A stretch of DNA of 64,000 bases from Apricaphanius iberus (GCA_028564705.1 JAPXFQ010001700.1:496001-560000); one strand, 5' to 3'. Shown: positions 13,528 to 29,400, numbered from the stretch's first letter. Translations and numbers: made by a program. The notes: generated by a model from the sequence alone, not told the origin.

Positions 13528-16500
13528 CATATATATATATACATATATATATATATAGTATTGGGGAAAAAAATGTTTTCATTATTTATCATCTGTTCTA
13601 AAGTTTTATTTTTCACAAAAAATGTTGCAACATTGTATGTTTAGAATTGGTGCAATAAAAATAGATATTTTACAGGATTGGATGAATGATCATGATTAAT
13701 AATTGTGATTACAATATTGATCAAAATAATCGTGATTATTATTTTGGTCATAATCGTGCAGCTCTATTAAGCTGTATTTGTGATGCTGTGATAGTAGAAG
13801 AAGTAGAAGATTGGATAGAAAAGAAACTTATGTTCTAGTTCAAAGAGAAATCTGTTTAGAAATTGAATCAAAACATAATCTGCATTATCTGCGACTGCAA
13901 AATTAGCTTACTTCAATGGATATGATGCAAACTAGCCCCTAATATTAATTTGCATCATACCTATATTTATATTTAGTGTATATGCTATATTAAAATTTAA
14001 AATGTCTATTTTATTTAACTATATTTGACACCAAAAACACAATCTATTTTTACAAAATTACATTAAGGGGTTAAGGAGCCTGAACACAGTTGCACATTTG
14101 AGTACATAGATATATGTTTCAATTCAATTCACTTTACAATGTGCAACTTTGTATTACTTTATCACTTACATATATTGACAAAAATATTCATTAATTGCAC
14201 CAGGAACAACTTAAATTTCCAATGATTCAAGAGGTATAATACCTTTGTAAAGAAACACAGAAGAGTAAGAATCTTACAACTAAAACAAAATAAACATATT
14301 AAATGATTAAAAGATGACATTTGCACTTGTACTGGATAATATAGGGACACCATAAACTGACCTTGTGTCTTTGGCTACTGAGGAAATCTAGACCAACAGC
14401 ATTGTGTACTTATAACAGGAAGTATTATAGACAAAATAATTAAAGTATATGAAAAATAATAGCTATGTTGGCTTCTATTTGTAAGACAACAATTCTGAAT
14501 GTCACACTGCCAGACAGCACACGTAAAAACAGATTTAAAACAACCAGCTAATTGAAGTTTGGTTTAATAAAACTAAAATATGATCATATAAATAGACTTT
14601 TTAACACAAGTAAAAGTAAAAAGCAAAAGTAAAGAAATGTTCATATTTTCCTCCCCACTGCTCTGTATGTTTATGGCCTTAATATAATCCACAAATAATA
14701 AACTCTGGAATTACAAAAAGAGTGACCCCTAAATTTAGAGAGCCATAGCACGTAACCCTTTCAACTTGACAAAAAAAACTCATAAATCACAGAGGAGGAT
14801 GGCTAAATTATGCTAAAGAGTGCTAACTGATTAGCATTAATGTGCTCACTTTCTTCCTCAAGCGCTGAGGCATAGCGGTTTGTTCTTCTGCCGACAGACA
14901 ATACCATTAACCTTTGCAATTTAGCCTCTGCAGGGTGGCAGAGGCAGTGACCCCAAAACTAGATGTTGCTACTGGGCGAAACTGAAGGGAGGTAGAAAAA
15001 AATGATCTTCATAAAAAAGCCAAACCACATCGTCAGGGATCAAGGGAGAGTTATAGTTATAATCTGCTTCATGCATAATCTCATCTCCTTTGACACAACA
15101 GAGATACATTTCTGCATAAATCAGTGGATGTTCAGAGGGGTGAAGGAGCGACCAAGGGACAGTGTTAGCTGTTAGATGCTCTTTCTCAGTGTGTGCTTTA
15201 AGAATAGTTTGTGATACTTTTTTCTGCAAAGCGTTATCCTCAACAGAGGCTGTACATAAGTGCAGTTGTTAACACTGTTTCCTCGAAGCAAATAGATCCT
15301 GCGTTCAAATAACTAAGTTCCCAAGAAATGGGAATTCCACAGCAATCCCTCACACTGAGCAAGCATGTAGTGACAGTGGAGAGGAAAAACTCCCCTTTAA
15401 CAGGAAGGATGCACCTTAAAACAATTTTGTTTCCATTTTAGGATCATTTTTTTACTAGCCTTCTTGTCAGTAATTACCTGTTTAAAGGAAAAAGTATTTC
15501 ATATTTTTAACAGTGGAAATATGTTATCCCTGTCCTTCAGATCTGCAACACATTCCCAAAAAGGTTTTGACAGGAGCAACTTAGGGCGAATTATCAGTAG
15601 AATTGGGAAAATAATGTGTTGTCAGTTGTCTTCCTAAGGACCATGTCCCATGAGTGGGACACAATGTAGGTTCCCTCATCACTGTTCATTGTTCCCATTT
15701 CCTCATATCGATGGCTTCCTTTATCCAACAATGGTAGTAAGAAGGTACGGATACTTGACTGCCCTGCATACAGTTATGAAAGAATGTGTGGCACATTTTG
15801 AAGCGTAAAATGTCCCCATACTTTTGCCCACCTTAAGACTTGTTTGCAGAAAAAAACTGGACAAAATTACACCTGAAACAATTAATAACATGGAGTCTTC
15901 AGCCATTCAACGTCTTGTAAGTGTTGTGAAAAGGAATAACAATGTTACAATATGGCAAATGCTTTACTTTTCCAACTTTTTTTAAATGTGTTTCAAGAAT
16001 CAAAATGGAATATGGGGTTATCTTAAAAAAACCACGACAAAATTGATGAGGAACACATTAAATAATGTGTCGCTGTATTGTTTTCAATGTAATGCAGTTC
16101 CTAGATAATTAAACAAATTACTGTTTTCAGTATGAATGTAATTTAACATTCCATCTAAACTTTTTCTAAACTATTATTAGTAATAAACTGATGACGACAA
16201 AAACTAAACGGCATGTTTTTTTGTTTGTTTTTCATTTACTTACATTTATTCTGAAAAATCCTGGGTGAAAACACACCAGCCCTTTCATGAGTCTGCTGGC
16301 CATGATAACCCAATTTGTACAAGTGTTGTACTTAGTATCTTTAAAAAAGATTCCATTATTTAAAAACTCTCTTAGAATACCTTATCTGTTTATAAACTAC
16401 CAGATCATTTATCTAAGCTACCTTCCCTATCTAAACATCATCAGCCCACAAAGTGACATCTGCAGATCTCTTCAGGGTTATCGATTCTTCTCTTGAAGTT

Positions 16501-19500
16501 TGATACAAAACGTCTACTTTAGGTATGTTGGACCTGTCAGAGGCTGGTAATTATACTGTAATCATTAATTACTAGGAGAAAATCATGCAGGATTTCCGGT
16601 GTTGTCACATGGTGGTTTATCTCTTACTCAAACCAAATGTTATAACCAACAACTGGCTCTACTGACTCCTCCAAATCATCTCAATTACCACTTGTGTGCC
16701 TAAGGGCTGGGTATTCGAGCTTGTCTTTTTCTCCAGATCCCTGCTTGTCTTGATGAACAGAGTTGATGGAGGAGGATAGAAGGAGAAGTTAGTGACGGTG
16801 AGAAGAAAAACTGCAAATATTCTTTTAATTAGCTGCTTTTGGGCTTACAATATATCTATGTTGTCATGGCCTAAAATACTGTGTATTATTTCTGATTTAA
16901 TTCTGTTTTATTGAATTATTTGTATATTACTGTGTTGTGAGGCACTTTGTGGCTTTTGTCTGTGAAGGTGCTACACAAATCAAGATTACGTACTAACTCA
17001 CAAAAGTGATAGTAGTTGTCAGAAAAAGACATGAATAATCTGCAAATTGTGCAAAAACAGAATCCCTCAAACATCCATATTTAAAAATAAATATAAATAA
17101 TCCAGCTGCAAAACGTTTTGAGAAAATGTGGAGGAGTGACTACTCATATTTTGAAATTGGCCCTTCCATTTTGGTAGAGGATAAAGAGCGAGACAGAAAT
17201 AGAACAGATTGGATTTAGGAATTTATTTACCATTCACCCCAAGACAATTTGTACCCTTTTTTTTTTTACACCTGGAGATATGTACACTATAAACCAGAAA
17301 CATCTGTTGCGTACACTTTTGATGACTACTAGAACAAAGGGAACAATACAATGGATGCTCATTACAAATTGGATCAGATGTCTTTAAAAGGAGATGGTTA
17401 CCCGTAGGGCTGTGCGATATGACGAAATCTATCCTCAGGACTAGGGTTGGGCATCGTTTGCATTTTAACGATTCCAATTCCGATTCTCACTATCGATTCC
17501 TGTTCTAAACGGTTCTGAATTCCGTTTCTTTGAGGTGCAGAAGAGGAAAAACAAACAAACTTTAAAAAAGCCTTTACACAGGCCATTTTTGTTTGTTCTG
17601 TCAACCTGTCAATAAAATTAAACCTGTTACTGTTACTTAAGTCAGGGGTAGATAAAGTAGCTAGCAGCGAAGTTATTTAGCTTAATCTTGATCTTATTAA
17701 CTTAACGTTATGCCGCAATTTACTTTGCTGACGGCTTTCCCCTTGCTGCCATGGTGAATTGGGTTTGCCTATTTGCTGGCTGGGGTCTCTGGCCGGTTAG
17801 CATAGCAGCAGCTAAAATGACAGACTGCCTTATGCTAGCGTCACTAGTATATTCAAACTTTAAAGAATAAAACAATAATAATTTTCATGTACCTGATTCC
17901 GCTTCCAACGAGGAGTTGCTGGCTGACGGTTAAAAGTCCGAAGTGCAGGAAGCGACGGGAGCAGGAGAGCGACGTGCCACACATCAAACACTGTACACTC
18001 GTTACCACACTATACCACGCAGCTGCCGAAGGTGTTTTGTCATGTTTGTTGAACATCCTCCGTTGGCGCTAAGTTTATCACAGGTGTTGCACTGTGCGAA
18101 TCCATCCTATTGTAAATTAAAATGAAGCCAGACTTTCGAGCGGTGTCTACGCTCCATGTTTTTTAGAGTATTATACAGTCTATGGTTCAGAGAAGGGACA
18201 TTTTACGGGGCTTGCTGGGTGGAGAAAAACCTAATACACACCCGAGAAACAAACTAGTGCGTGGCCCGTACTATTTTGTTTGCTCACACTGCGGGTATTT
18301 AGGAACCGAAAAAAAGCATCAAAATTCAAACATCTTCTTAACGGACGTTCCAGAACCGTTCATGAACAATACATGAACAAACAGGGAGGAAGACAGTAAC
18401 CAACTTACCAACCAGCTTACGCCACGACTCAAAGCTGCTTTTGCTCATTGACTCTCTTTGTATACGTTGTTGTGGCTCTTGAGCAGCTGATAAAATAAAT
18501 GTATAGTGTTGGAGTACGTTGGTCAGACCAGGAGCAGGTAAACTTTACAAACAACTGTTGTCTGATCTGCGTCTGTCTTATAACCAAATGGCATCGATAA
18601 AAATAACTTGATTATTTTCCTAATTTTACAAATCGGGAACCAGTGCCTAAACCTAACGTGATCCATCTGTTTAACATTTACAAGCAGCAGACGCCTCACC
18701 TTTGGGTGGAACACATGTTGACATAGCACCCCTCTTTTACAAAGGAGACTCGCAGATAGTGAAAAAATAAAAACGAGAGGGTGCATGAGGACAGAATAAA
18801 AAACGGTACTGCCAAAACGTGCTGTTAAGTTAAGAAAATGAGTGACAGCAGGTATCGCAGCAAAATTTGGATGCTTTTCAAATGATATGTTTAATTCAAA
18901 GGCAGAGTAAAGAGCTGAGCCGACCCCCTAAAAGATCACTGATATCCATAGCTGCTGCAGATGGAAGGAGATCAGTACATGATGAGTCTGGGTGGTGTTA
19001 TTGTCATCTATCATGTCGCGTTTCCATGTTGTGAATTTTTATAAACTGTTCATGAAATAAATTAACAGAAAAATTGCTATATCGTGAAAGTATACCATTA
19101 TCGGGATATAAAAATGTATGTAGCCATATCGCCCAGCCCTGGTTACCCGTAATATAGATGAACCCCACACTATGCTGTAATGTCCTGAATGTACACGTCT
19201 AATCACCCAATATACATTTACTGTTTTTATACATCTTTCTGTGCCATGCTGGGGAAGGGATATAGTTATGTCTTCCTATACTTTTCCCATCCACTGCCAT
19301 TACTATATGTGACAATGCAATTTGTTGTCCAGGAATGTATAATTTTGCTTTTCATGTGTTCAAAAAAGAAGGAAAAGATAAAGCGCTTTAAAAATTAGTT
19401 AGATCATTTTATAGTGATATTATATAGTTATATTAAAAGTTTTGAATGTTATTGTGTTTAATTTAAAAATGCACATCTCATTAAATCGTTTACAAATCGT

Positions 19501-22500
19501 TTGAACATTCAGTTAATAACCCTTGACTTTTAATAATTAAAACAATAAAAGGAGCTGCAACAACTAAATTTTTTTTATGGGGGGGTGTTGCAGCTGTTTT
19601 GTTAATAGGTGACTCTAAGGGAGAATGCTGGTGCCAGTGGCTTGCACAGATGAACACTGAAATATTAATATTACCGTGGAGTCTTCTCCAACTTTTTTTC
19701 TTCCCTGTTTTAATGAGCTGTATTTGTTTTGTTTTATGTTGTTCTCCAATCTGTTGGGGTGTAAAGCTGCTTTACTCTGGACGACTGGAAGCGAATCTTT
19801 TTGTAATGTAATTTTTTAAAAAGCCTACAAATCACTTACTTAACGTAATAAAACAGGTTTCAGTTTATTTTTTTAGCACTCATCTGTATTTTTAATAAGA
19901 TTACAAGTTGCAATATAGGTTCAGGGATTCTAAATGCAGAACAAATTTAAACTATGACTCCAGATGAGGAACAATCTGTCCCTGCTCGAAGCTTTAACGT
20001 GTTACTCAGCTGTGACATTGTGGGGATAAACACCTGCCACAAAGCCTTTAATGATGGGTTAGGTCTTAGAGCCTAACTGGAGGGGTTAGTGTGGTTTACC
20101 TGGTACTGTGGGTAGTTGTACAGATTGCCATAGTAGGTGGGGTAGCGTGAAGGCTGGTAGAAATTGTAATAGGAGGTTTCTAGCAGGAGGTCAGATGCTC
20201 CCTCAGAATGAGGCCTAACTGAGGCAGAAGGGCTGGAAGACGACGAAGAGCGGCTTCCTGGAAAAAGAAATTAATAAAAAAAACAAGACTGTTTAACATA
20301 AACTTTATTGTTAGTGGCCTTTTAGGATGCAATATATTGCTACAATTTTTGTCTTTATATGGAAAACTGAAATATGCCTATCTTTTTTCCATATTCTTTA
20401 CCTAAATAATTATCCAGCTTCAGTTAAAAACCCCTCAAAGTTTATTGCTCTAGCTACACATGAAATAAAATGTTGGTGGATGGGTGCAGAATTCCCTGAG
20501 CAACCTATCCAAACAAAGATTAAACAGCGCCATCTGGTGGACGTGATTATGTTTATTTTAAAGATGAAGACAAATCTGTCAAAACAGACGAAAAAGTGTA
20601 GGTATTTATTGGAGTAATTTTATATTTAAAACAAACCTATCAAACTATTTTGATTCATTAAACAGAGACAAATACATATAGATCCAGGTATTTGTTTCTA
20701 TTAATTTTGATGTTTATAGTTTACAGTTGATCCATAATCTTAGAAACTGAATTTGGGATTTTAAAGATAATACAAATAAAAACATCAGACCAATAAAAAG
20801 GATTTTAATGTATTGGACTCCTTTTAAGTATGTGCATGCATGGGCATACTAGAATGGTGAATAAAAGAAAATATATTTTTAAAATGTAAATTGCACAACA
20901 TCACGTCAATGACTCATCGCAATCTACTGGGATTCCTTACATAGAAAACTTTTAACTGATTGGAATGTTTGTGTATTATATCGAAATGACTTTTGTTGTA
21001 AAATGCCTTGAGATGACATTTGATGTGAATTGGCCCTATGTAAATAAAAGTGAATTGAAAAAATTGAATTAAATCAATTTTGTTAATTTATCTATATGTT
21101 AACTTTTATTTTGAAAACCTACATTGAGCTGCTAAGCCAGTGATGTTTGCATTTACATTTATTAATTTCATTAATGCAAATGAGGGATGATGTAAAGACT
21201 GAAGGAGGATACAGATTCCCTAGCTTCGGTTCCTCATGGAGGTTATCAATAACGGTCTGCTGGACTTCCTAACGACTAAGAAACTGAGGTTTCATTAACA
21301 ATAAAATTTAATCATCCAAATCAGAAATTAACAATTGAACTACATCTCTCTGTATTTCACGAATCTATATTAAATGTGTTTTACTTTTTGAACAGAGTGA
21401 CTAAAACAAATTAAGTTCTCAGTGGTATTTGAATGGATAATGGATCGTTCTTCCAGGATGAAAAGTACAAGACAATTACCGCCTATCTGTTGTTTTCTTA
21501 TCAGCAAGGCCACATTCCTCTCAGGAAGACCAAGATCTTCTGGTTTTACACAATGAAGACACTGTGCATCACTGAATCCAAAGATATAGAAACTTTTGCT
21601 CCCCAGCATCACCATGTCTTATCATCACTATGTCATTGAGTGCTAAACTCCTTTTTCCACCACCCCAATGTTGCGAGGACAAAATTGAACTTTTTTTTAT
21701 TTCCACACAGCAAAGGAGGGAGAAACGGAGTGTAAGCAGCCTTGACCTTCATCATATCACAAGTGAAAATGACAGTTTTGTCAGGTTGCAATGCGTAGCC
21801 CTCACATGTTGAAATGTGTTTGTGACTTAAAAATAAAACTGCTCTAAAGTGACTTTTGTTCTAACTATTACAGCGTTCTGGTTTTAAATCTGAGATGATG
21901 AATCTCTCACTGTGAGAGTAGTCATTATTTCTAATATTCAGCAGACCTTTTTTCTTTGCTGCAAAATGAATGTAGTTTCTGTTATTGAATCATAGTTCAC
22001 CACTCACTTTACTCTCTGAGCAACATACCACCATTGATGGTTTGTTTAAAGAGACAATCAAAATCCTAGAACTAATGGGCAGATTTTCTTACAGAATTTC
22101 ACATATTTTGCTTCTCAAAAACTGAAAAAGGAAAACATAAATAAGAGCAGCTTTAATGAGAGATTGTTCTCATTTAGTAGCAGTTTATATGATTGAACAG
22201 ACGCTGATAAAAGTAAGCAGATATAAAAGACAAAATGTAAAGTTGAATTTGTCCCACAATGACATAATCAAACTGGTGATTTATGCGGTCTTTATCAGGC
22301 CTACAAGATAGTAGGAAAATGTTTTTGACTTTTGATGAACAATAGGGATGTGAATCTTACAACAATTCACGCCTGGATTCCGATTCGTGGAGTGACGATT
22401 CGATTCAGAATCGATTCTTAATTCAGAAACGATTCTCGATTCAGGATCGTTTCACAATCCATACTATAAGTTAAAAAAAGGTGTCAATTTGTAGGGCTGA

Positions 22501-23377
22501 GACAATATGCTTTTCTCCCGATTAGGGCTGCACACTTTTTTTTGGTGGCCACAATTAAATGAACCTGATCGTGAACGATATTTACATTCAAAATGCGAGC
22601 TTCACTGCACGCCTCTTCATCATACACTGCCTCAACTAATAGTCTGCCAACCACCAGGGGGCAAACGCTTGGCTAAAGCTTAATTAAACTGACCAAATAA
22701 AAACCACGCACACGCCACTCAGCACTCATAATGGCAGCACTACGCTTGCTACGTAGCAGGTGAAAAGGAGTATTTGAGCAATGTAGTAGATCCAAATCTC
22801 CATTATAGATCTGACTAGTAAGCAGAAAGTTCCCGAAAGTGTACTACCGCCATAGTAAGGAGCCGGTGGATGCTAGGCTATCCCACAATGCAGCGGACGC
22901 CCCGAAATCATAGAAGAAGAAGGACCTAGCTAAAAATGGCTACAGACGAACTGTCAACCATTGACACCGCCGCAGTTTCGGCAGATAAATGTACATCTAG
23001 CGACGTTACTGATTACTGTAATTGTTTTTTGACTGATTAAACATTTAAGTTGTTAAGTCATACCAGACAAAATAACGTCTAGAGGATGGCGGGACCGCAG
23101 GCGAACGTAACGTAAACATCTGGGTCAACAGAAGTCATATGGGTCAAAGGACATGCAAAATGGTGGAGCAGTACGTCTGATTTCATGCCCATTACGCGAT
23201 CGTTTGCTATGCAGTATTACATTAACAGGTGAGTAATAGTTGCTACGTAGCATATAGTAAATACTAAGTATTTGGATGCAGGGAATGTCAAAGGCCTTTT
23301 CTGTATAAGCTGTAATTGTTTCTGTTAAATTGCACTTTGAGATTGCACTCTGCAATAACATATTTAGCTTGTACCTT

Positions 23378-23453
<76 letters not shown>

Positions 23454-23457
23454 TGTG

Positions 23458-23499
<42 letters not shown>

Positions 23500-26400
23500 A
23501 ATTTGTTTTTGTTAGTTTTTTTGCATTATTAATCATCTAATCTAAAGTTTTATTTTTCACCAAAAAAAATTAACTTTTTAAAAGTTTATAATTGGTGCAA
23601 TAAAAATAGAAAATAGATATTTTACAGGACTGGATGAATGATCGTGATTAATAATCGTGATAACAATATTGATCAAAATAATCGTGATTATTTTTTTGGA
23701 CATAATCGTGCAGCCCTACTCCCGATTCAATTCTTTTATTATTATTTTTTGTAAGTGGCAAATAAATTTTAATTGAGATTCTTCAATATTGAAGTTTTTT
23801 AATTCACTATAGTATTGAAAAGATGTATAATTTTCTGAATGTTTTACTTCCTACATTTTAAATCTTTACAACAGAATGAATGAAAAGTGAAGACTTTCTA
23901 AAGTAAACTGCTACATACTTAAATATACTTCATAATAAGGTGAACCTAAACTTTTTTTAAATAAATAAATAAATATTTTTTGATTTTAAAAAATCGATTC
24001 AAAATCGTTAAGCAAAGAATCTACATTCTTATGTGAATGGATTTTTTTTCCCCCACCCCTTATAAACAAGTTAAATAGTAATGGTGTCTTTCTCCTTTGG
24101 GTGCGTAGCAGACATAAGCACTAGAACATTTTATGTCCATCAAACAATTTTATGAAACAACCTACCTTTCCCTGAATTCTGCATTAAAAATAGGAATGAT
24201 CAAACCATTACAGAAAAAAAGACAATCTAAAAACATTCATCAGCAAGGGTGTTGAAAGAGCTGTGTTTCAACAGTTAAATAGCTTCCTAACAATGAACAA
24301 CTGTTAGGGGTGTAGCGATAAGATACCTGATAATCAGCTCACGATACAACATATATCAACATATAATTTTAAAAACTGAATTTAACTGTAAAAAAAACAG
24401 TTAAAGCATTCTAAACACTGCAACCTGTTTCATACATAACACATCCAGTTTTATTACTAGATCCAGTTCATCAACTGGAACGAAGGTGAAAACACAGCTC
24501 AGTCACTCACCTCGTCCACCATGTGGTTGCCTCTCTATGACGGACGTTAAAAAGTCATCTTGTTACACTGGACTCTCAGAAGTACAGGAAGGAGTAGGAA
24601 TTGACCCCTGAATTAAAAGGCTGGTTGAAGCCGTTTATTGGAGACGGTACAGGGGCAGACTGCCTATATTGTATGGCTAATATTTATGCCATAATTAGAT
24701 ACAAAAATCATATAAATAAAACGTATGACAATTCAAAAACATCGTCAAAACACGGCAAACCCGGGATTTCAAAAGCTAATCAACACTTTGGACAAATGTT
24801 ATTATTGGCATCTCATTGTGCACTGTGTATCTCAATTTATTTATCAAATTTGCACGCTATATTTTTTGTCCAAGGCAAAGCTTAACTTTATTTCACTATA
24901 ATCTTTATCTTCCTTTAATAACAAAAACTTTCATTTTAAACTGTTTAATGCTTCGAAACATTTAAGTGTGAGAAGCATAAAAAAAGAGAAAAAGAAACCT
25001 GGAGGGGGGAAAACCCTTTTTCACATCACTGTATGTGTTTTTTCATTTAGTGGCGTAAAAATTGAATACATATTTTCATTAGAAAGCCATGATAAATAAT
25101 TTTTACTTTTTAAAATATTGATATTTTAGGTTTATTGACATTTCTGAACAACCAAGAGCTCTGTAGTTAGTGATTAAGAAAAATTATATTTGCCTAATAA
25201 TTATTCAAGTAATACGTGTATACATGAGCAAGATGTTATGTCCAGACTAATACTGATAAGATTATATATTTTACATAAACTGTGCAGCTGATTTAAGAGT
25301 AGAAGCGGCTTTAGCTCCGCTCCCGTTGCTTCATCTATCCTAGCCGTGGACGAGCGTTAGCTTAGCCAATAGCTACTTGCTAGCGTCAAATAATGTGCTC
25401 TGTAGACGTGCGCTCTGATCCCGTGGGATGTGAAACAGGCAGTTAATATGCTACCAGGTGTTGTTATGAATTGTATGAGAACTGGTGAGAGTTACTTGTC
25501 AGGGAAAATGCAAGGTGTGGTTCCTTGTGATGGGATGGGTGTCTGCTAACTGTTGCTACGGCGTCCCGAGTGGGATGCACATTATGTAAACACGGCAGGA
25601 GGTGATCGCCATCCTCTTTTGGATTTCGATGTGCAAGGTCATAACGTAATTTCAATCGATTTCGATATACAAAATCTAGATCGTGACACCGCTATAAGAT
25701 ACAAGTTCAATTTCAGGACAAGTAATAATGTATAACACCAATGATAACATTTTTACATTTACATTTCTATCCCAAAAGTTGAAATGGTAAATGGACTGAA
25801 CTTATATAGCGTATTCTAGTCTTACTGACCACTCAAAGCGCTTTACATTGAAGCCTCATTCACCCATTCACACTCGCATTCATACACCGACACCCAACAT
25901 GGCTCGGTAGGACAATGTAGAATTTGGGGGTTAAGTGCCTTGCCCAGGGGCACATCGACATGTGACTGGAGGAAGCTGGAATCAAACCTACGACCGATTG
26001 CAAGCCAACTACTCTACCACTGAGCCACAGTCGCCCCGGAAGGCTGAAAGCTGTAAGATAGCATGATATAGTCTCTTAAAAGGTCCCATTCACTTGGGGT
26101 TTTCTTTTCAATAAATTTGCTGTGATTTATAGTATGTATTATTGCCTTGTGAGTTGTTTCCTGTTTCAGGAGGCTGAAGTTGTATTTTCTTTGCCTAATG
26201 CAGACCGTGGGGGTTGGAGAAAATATTAATTTGGAGCATGCATATGCATCTAGGAGAGGCCAGTTGTTTTTAAACAAACAACAGGTTTTTGTCTGTGTAT
26301 GAAACCTTTAAGCATTCTCCTCTATAATATCAAAGTTGGGGGAAAAATCAGTGGTCCCACACTTCTTTCACACTTCTCCATTTTAATTAATTTAATTCAA

Positions 26401-29400
26401 ACGTACAGTTATATTTTTACGGGCTCACACATGCAGAACTTTTCTGAGCACAACTCAAGAGTGCAGTGCAAATTTTAAAAAGTGACAACTCAACAGAACA
26501 GAATGGACTCTGAGCTATCACTACACTCTGCGATTTGGGAACAATAATGGTTTCTCAAGCAGCGACAGTATAAAAAGAAAGATGGACCAAAGGAGAACCT
26601 CTGTCCGCGAACGCATCTTTCAAAAGAAATAAGTTCCATAACACGCTCTCCATTGAATTTAATTTAAATTCAATTTAATTTATTTATATAGCTACAATTC
26701 ACAACAGATGGCAACAAATAAGCTAACACTGCGACTGCAAACAGCTAACAATAGCAATGGGAGCCGGTGTTACACTGGAGTTGTGTAGCTGGTGTACATT
26801 AGGTTGCGTGTGTATCTACTGTGTTGATGGACAAATAATCCCTCTCTAGTTTCTGGTTATTGGTGGTTTTTACTGGCTGTACTGCATTATCCCAACATGT
26901 CAGTCAGGTTGTCTAGGTGGCTGTGGTCCAACTAGCGTCCTGTCAGCAAAGGTTGAGAGAAAGCGCAGATGTGCAAAATGATCAAAAGCAACATAGTACT
27001 TAAAATAGCTTTGCTTTTGTTTTGTTGTGTTGCCACTTAATGTTTTTTATAGAACTGTACAACCTGCATCAATTGTTTGGCTTTTTAATGCACAGGTGCT
27101 TTTATTGTGCGCCATATTTCTTTTCTACTTGCCTGATTTGTATGATTGTTAATCTGGCCCATGTCAATATATTTTTAAAAAATCATAATAATTTTCTGAG
27201 ATTTTGTTATAAAAAAAAATGTTTGTCTTGCCCCGGTACAGAACGTTTTTACGAAAAGACTAAAACTAAAAGTGAAACTAATAAAAACTAAACTGAAACT
27301 GAGCATTTAAAAAAATATATAAAATAAAATAAACTACCTAACAAATGGTAAAATCTAACTAAAACTAAATAGAAATTGAATTCTTAACAACAATGGAGCT
27401 GCTGCCGAACCAGAGTGTTTGAAGCCCAACAGCTCCGCCCACCCAGGTCCTGCTCAGGCTGAGCAGATATTAACCCAGCTGAGTTGATGTTGTTTTTGAT
27501 TCTTTGCTTGAAGCTGCTGCCAGTTCCCACCTGTGCTCCGATGTAAAATATTTTCCTGTCTAAAATAAACGACTTCACACTAAAATCATCGATTTCACAC
27601 AGCCACCGTAACTCCCTCACCTTATCTGGTCTGTGTGATTACTTCTGAGTTTAAACTGGACTAACAGAAGCCAGTGGGAATTAAACTCTGAATTAAAAGG
27701 CGCTTTGAAGCCATTCAATAGCAAGAAAGCATACATTTTAAAGAACATAAACCAATTTTGGCCACTACTACATTGAATACAGAAAATGACACAATAATTT
27801 TTTTTAATAAAAAGTATGCAGGGGTGATTTGGTCATTGTTGTCGTCCACTTATCGTTAACGAGGTTAAATGGTGAATATACTGTGATATTAATTTTAGCT
27901 CATCTCGACCAGCTACGGTATTTTTTAAAAACATATCGGCATTACGGTCACATCCACATTATCTTATAAGAATTAAGAAAATAAAAATTAGCATTAAATA
28001 GCCCGTTTTACTGCCATATGGACTGCATCATATTGTTTTTTCAAGACAAAGGTGAATGATATGAAAATAAATAAAATTATTATGATTCTAGAGTATAGAC
28101 ACAGATTGGATTTTTACCAAAGAAGAAGTAAAATTAACATAGCAACCGTAGGTGATTATTAGCTGGTTAATATTCAGATAACAACAGAAAAAAAGACGTC
28201 AGAAGTATCGTAGATGGTATGTAAAACATATTTACCGCTAGTTTTGATTTCTTTCTCACTGCTTTTGCCGCCGTAGATCGCGTTTACCTACAGACAGTCA
28301 AATAGCGCTCAACACTCCCCCCTACTGGTTACTCGCAATAGCAATAGAAAAAGATATGCTGCTTGCTTCTCGTCTGACCTTTAAAGCCGATAAACTTTTT
28401 AAACTATAGACGAGGCTCCTCTTTTTTGGAATTACTTCTTCAGAATTATGTGCTTCGCTCTGACAGCTAGTTAAAAACTTTATTTTTTACACTGTGGTGA
28501 ACAGCGTGTAGCAGTGAAATCGGTCCTGGTTGAAACACTTCCCCACATTAAATGTTCCGGAAGTTGTCTGCACTATTCACGGGTATAGCGGGATATTAAA
28601 AATTCGTATCTTAATGAAAATAAACACCGGTTTGCAGTATGAACCGGTATACCGCCCAGGCCTACGCCCAGCCCTAAACAGCGTCTTCACAGATCTGCCA
28701 AAAAAGTCAATGCAGCTGATCCAGAATGCAGCTGATCCAGAATGCTGCTGATCGCGTCACCCCAGTTCTAAAGTCCTCACACTGGCTCCCTGTAGCTCAG
28801 AGAATAACATTTAAAGTACTTAACTAGTTCATAAATCACTGAATTACTCAGCATCAAAGTATGTTAAAGACCTGCTGTCACTATACCAACGCCCCAGACC
28901 ACTCATGTTTTTACATGTCATACGTTCTGTGTGTATTTTAAGCTTTATTGCTGTTTTTACTTAATGTAAAGCAACTCGAAATACCCTGTTGTTGAAAGTT
29001 TGCTATACAAACAAAATAGCCTTGCCTTGTTTTAACATTTCGAGTGATTATATTGTCATCTATTCTGGCTATGTCTGGTTGATCTATTTTGTTTAGTTCA
29101 TATTAACTTCAGAGGTTGAATCCAAGGAATTCAGGGACAAAAAGATTCTTTGTTTGTTGCTGATCAAAGTTTGAAAAAAAAAATAAAAGTCAGACGCACA
29201 ATTGCATTTATTTTTGTTGATTGAAGTGCACCAAACCATGTTTTTGTGTACCGTTACAGTACTCAGTGATCCACTTTGTGGTTCCCTGGGGTATAAATAT
29301 GAAACATGACACAGAGCATGACACCATTGCCGTTTATCAAATGTAAACATGACGAGTTTGCTAAACCCTACAGAAACTCTCTCTAAGATGTGTGCCGGCA

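Larger units (their letters stand above)
8165..20099 (-). other. dmrt1 intron 3
   Basis: An 11.9-kb intron. It holds an antisense hAT copy (8915-9065), a truncated Tc1 element (11245-11745), a TCCA repeat (11826-11900), diverged duplicates (12067-12380), a truncated hAT copy with an AT microsatellite (13087-13768), a LINE tail (16870-16990) and a hAT element (17405-19141). No host exon is recognised elsewhere; the remaining DNA is AT-rich and unassigned. Confidence 0.7.
22340..24055. mobile_element. Outer hAT-like element hosting a younger hAT insertion
   Basis: It begins agggatgtgaatcttac with repeated ATTCGATTCAGAATCGATTC motifs and ends aaaatcgttaagcaaagaatc then attcttatgtgaat. The inner element at 22523-23718 splits it. 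The outer limits are approximate. Confidence 0.5.

Noticed and set aside
13333..13530. Tyr/Ile repeat ORFs here and at 23288-23540
   Set aside because: Translation of AT microsatellites.
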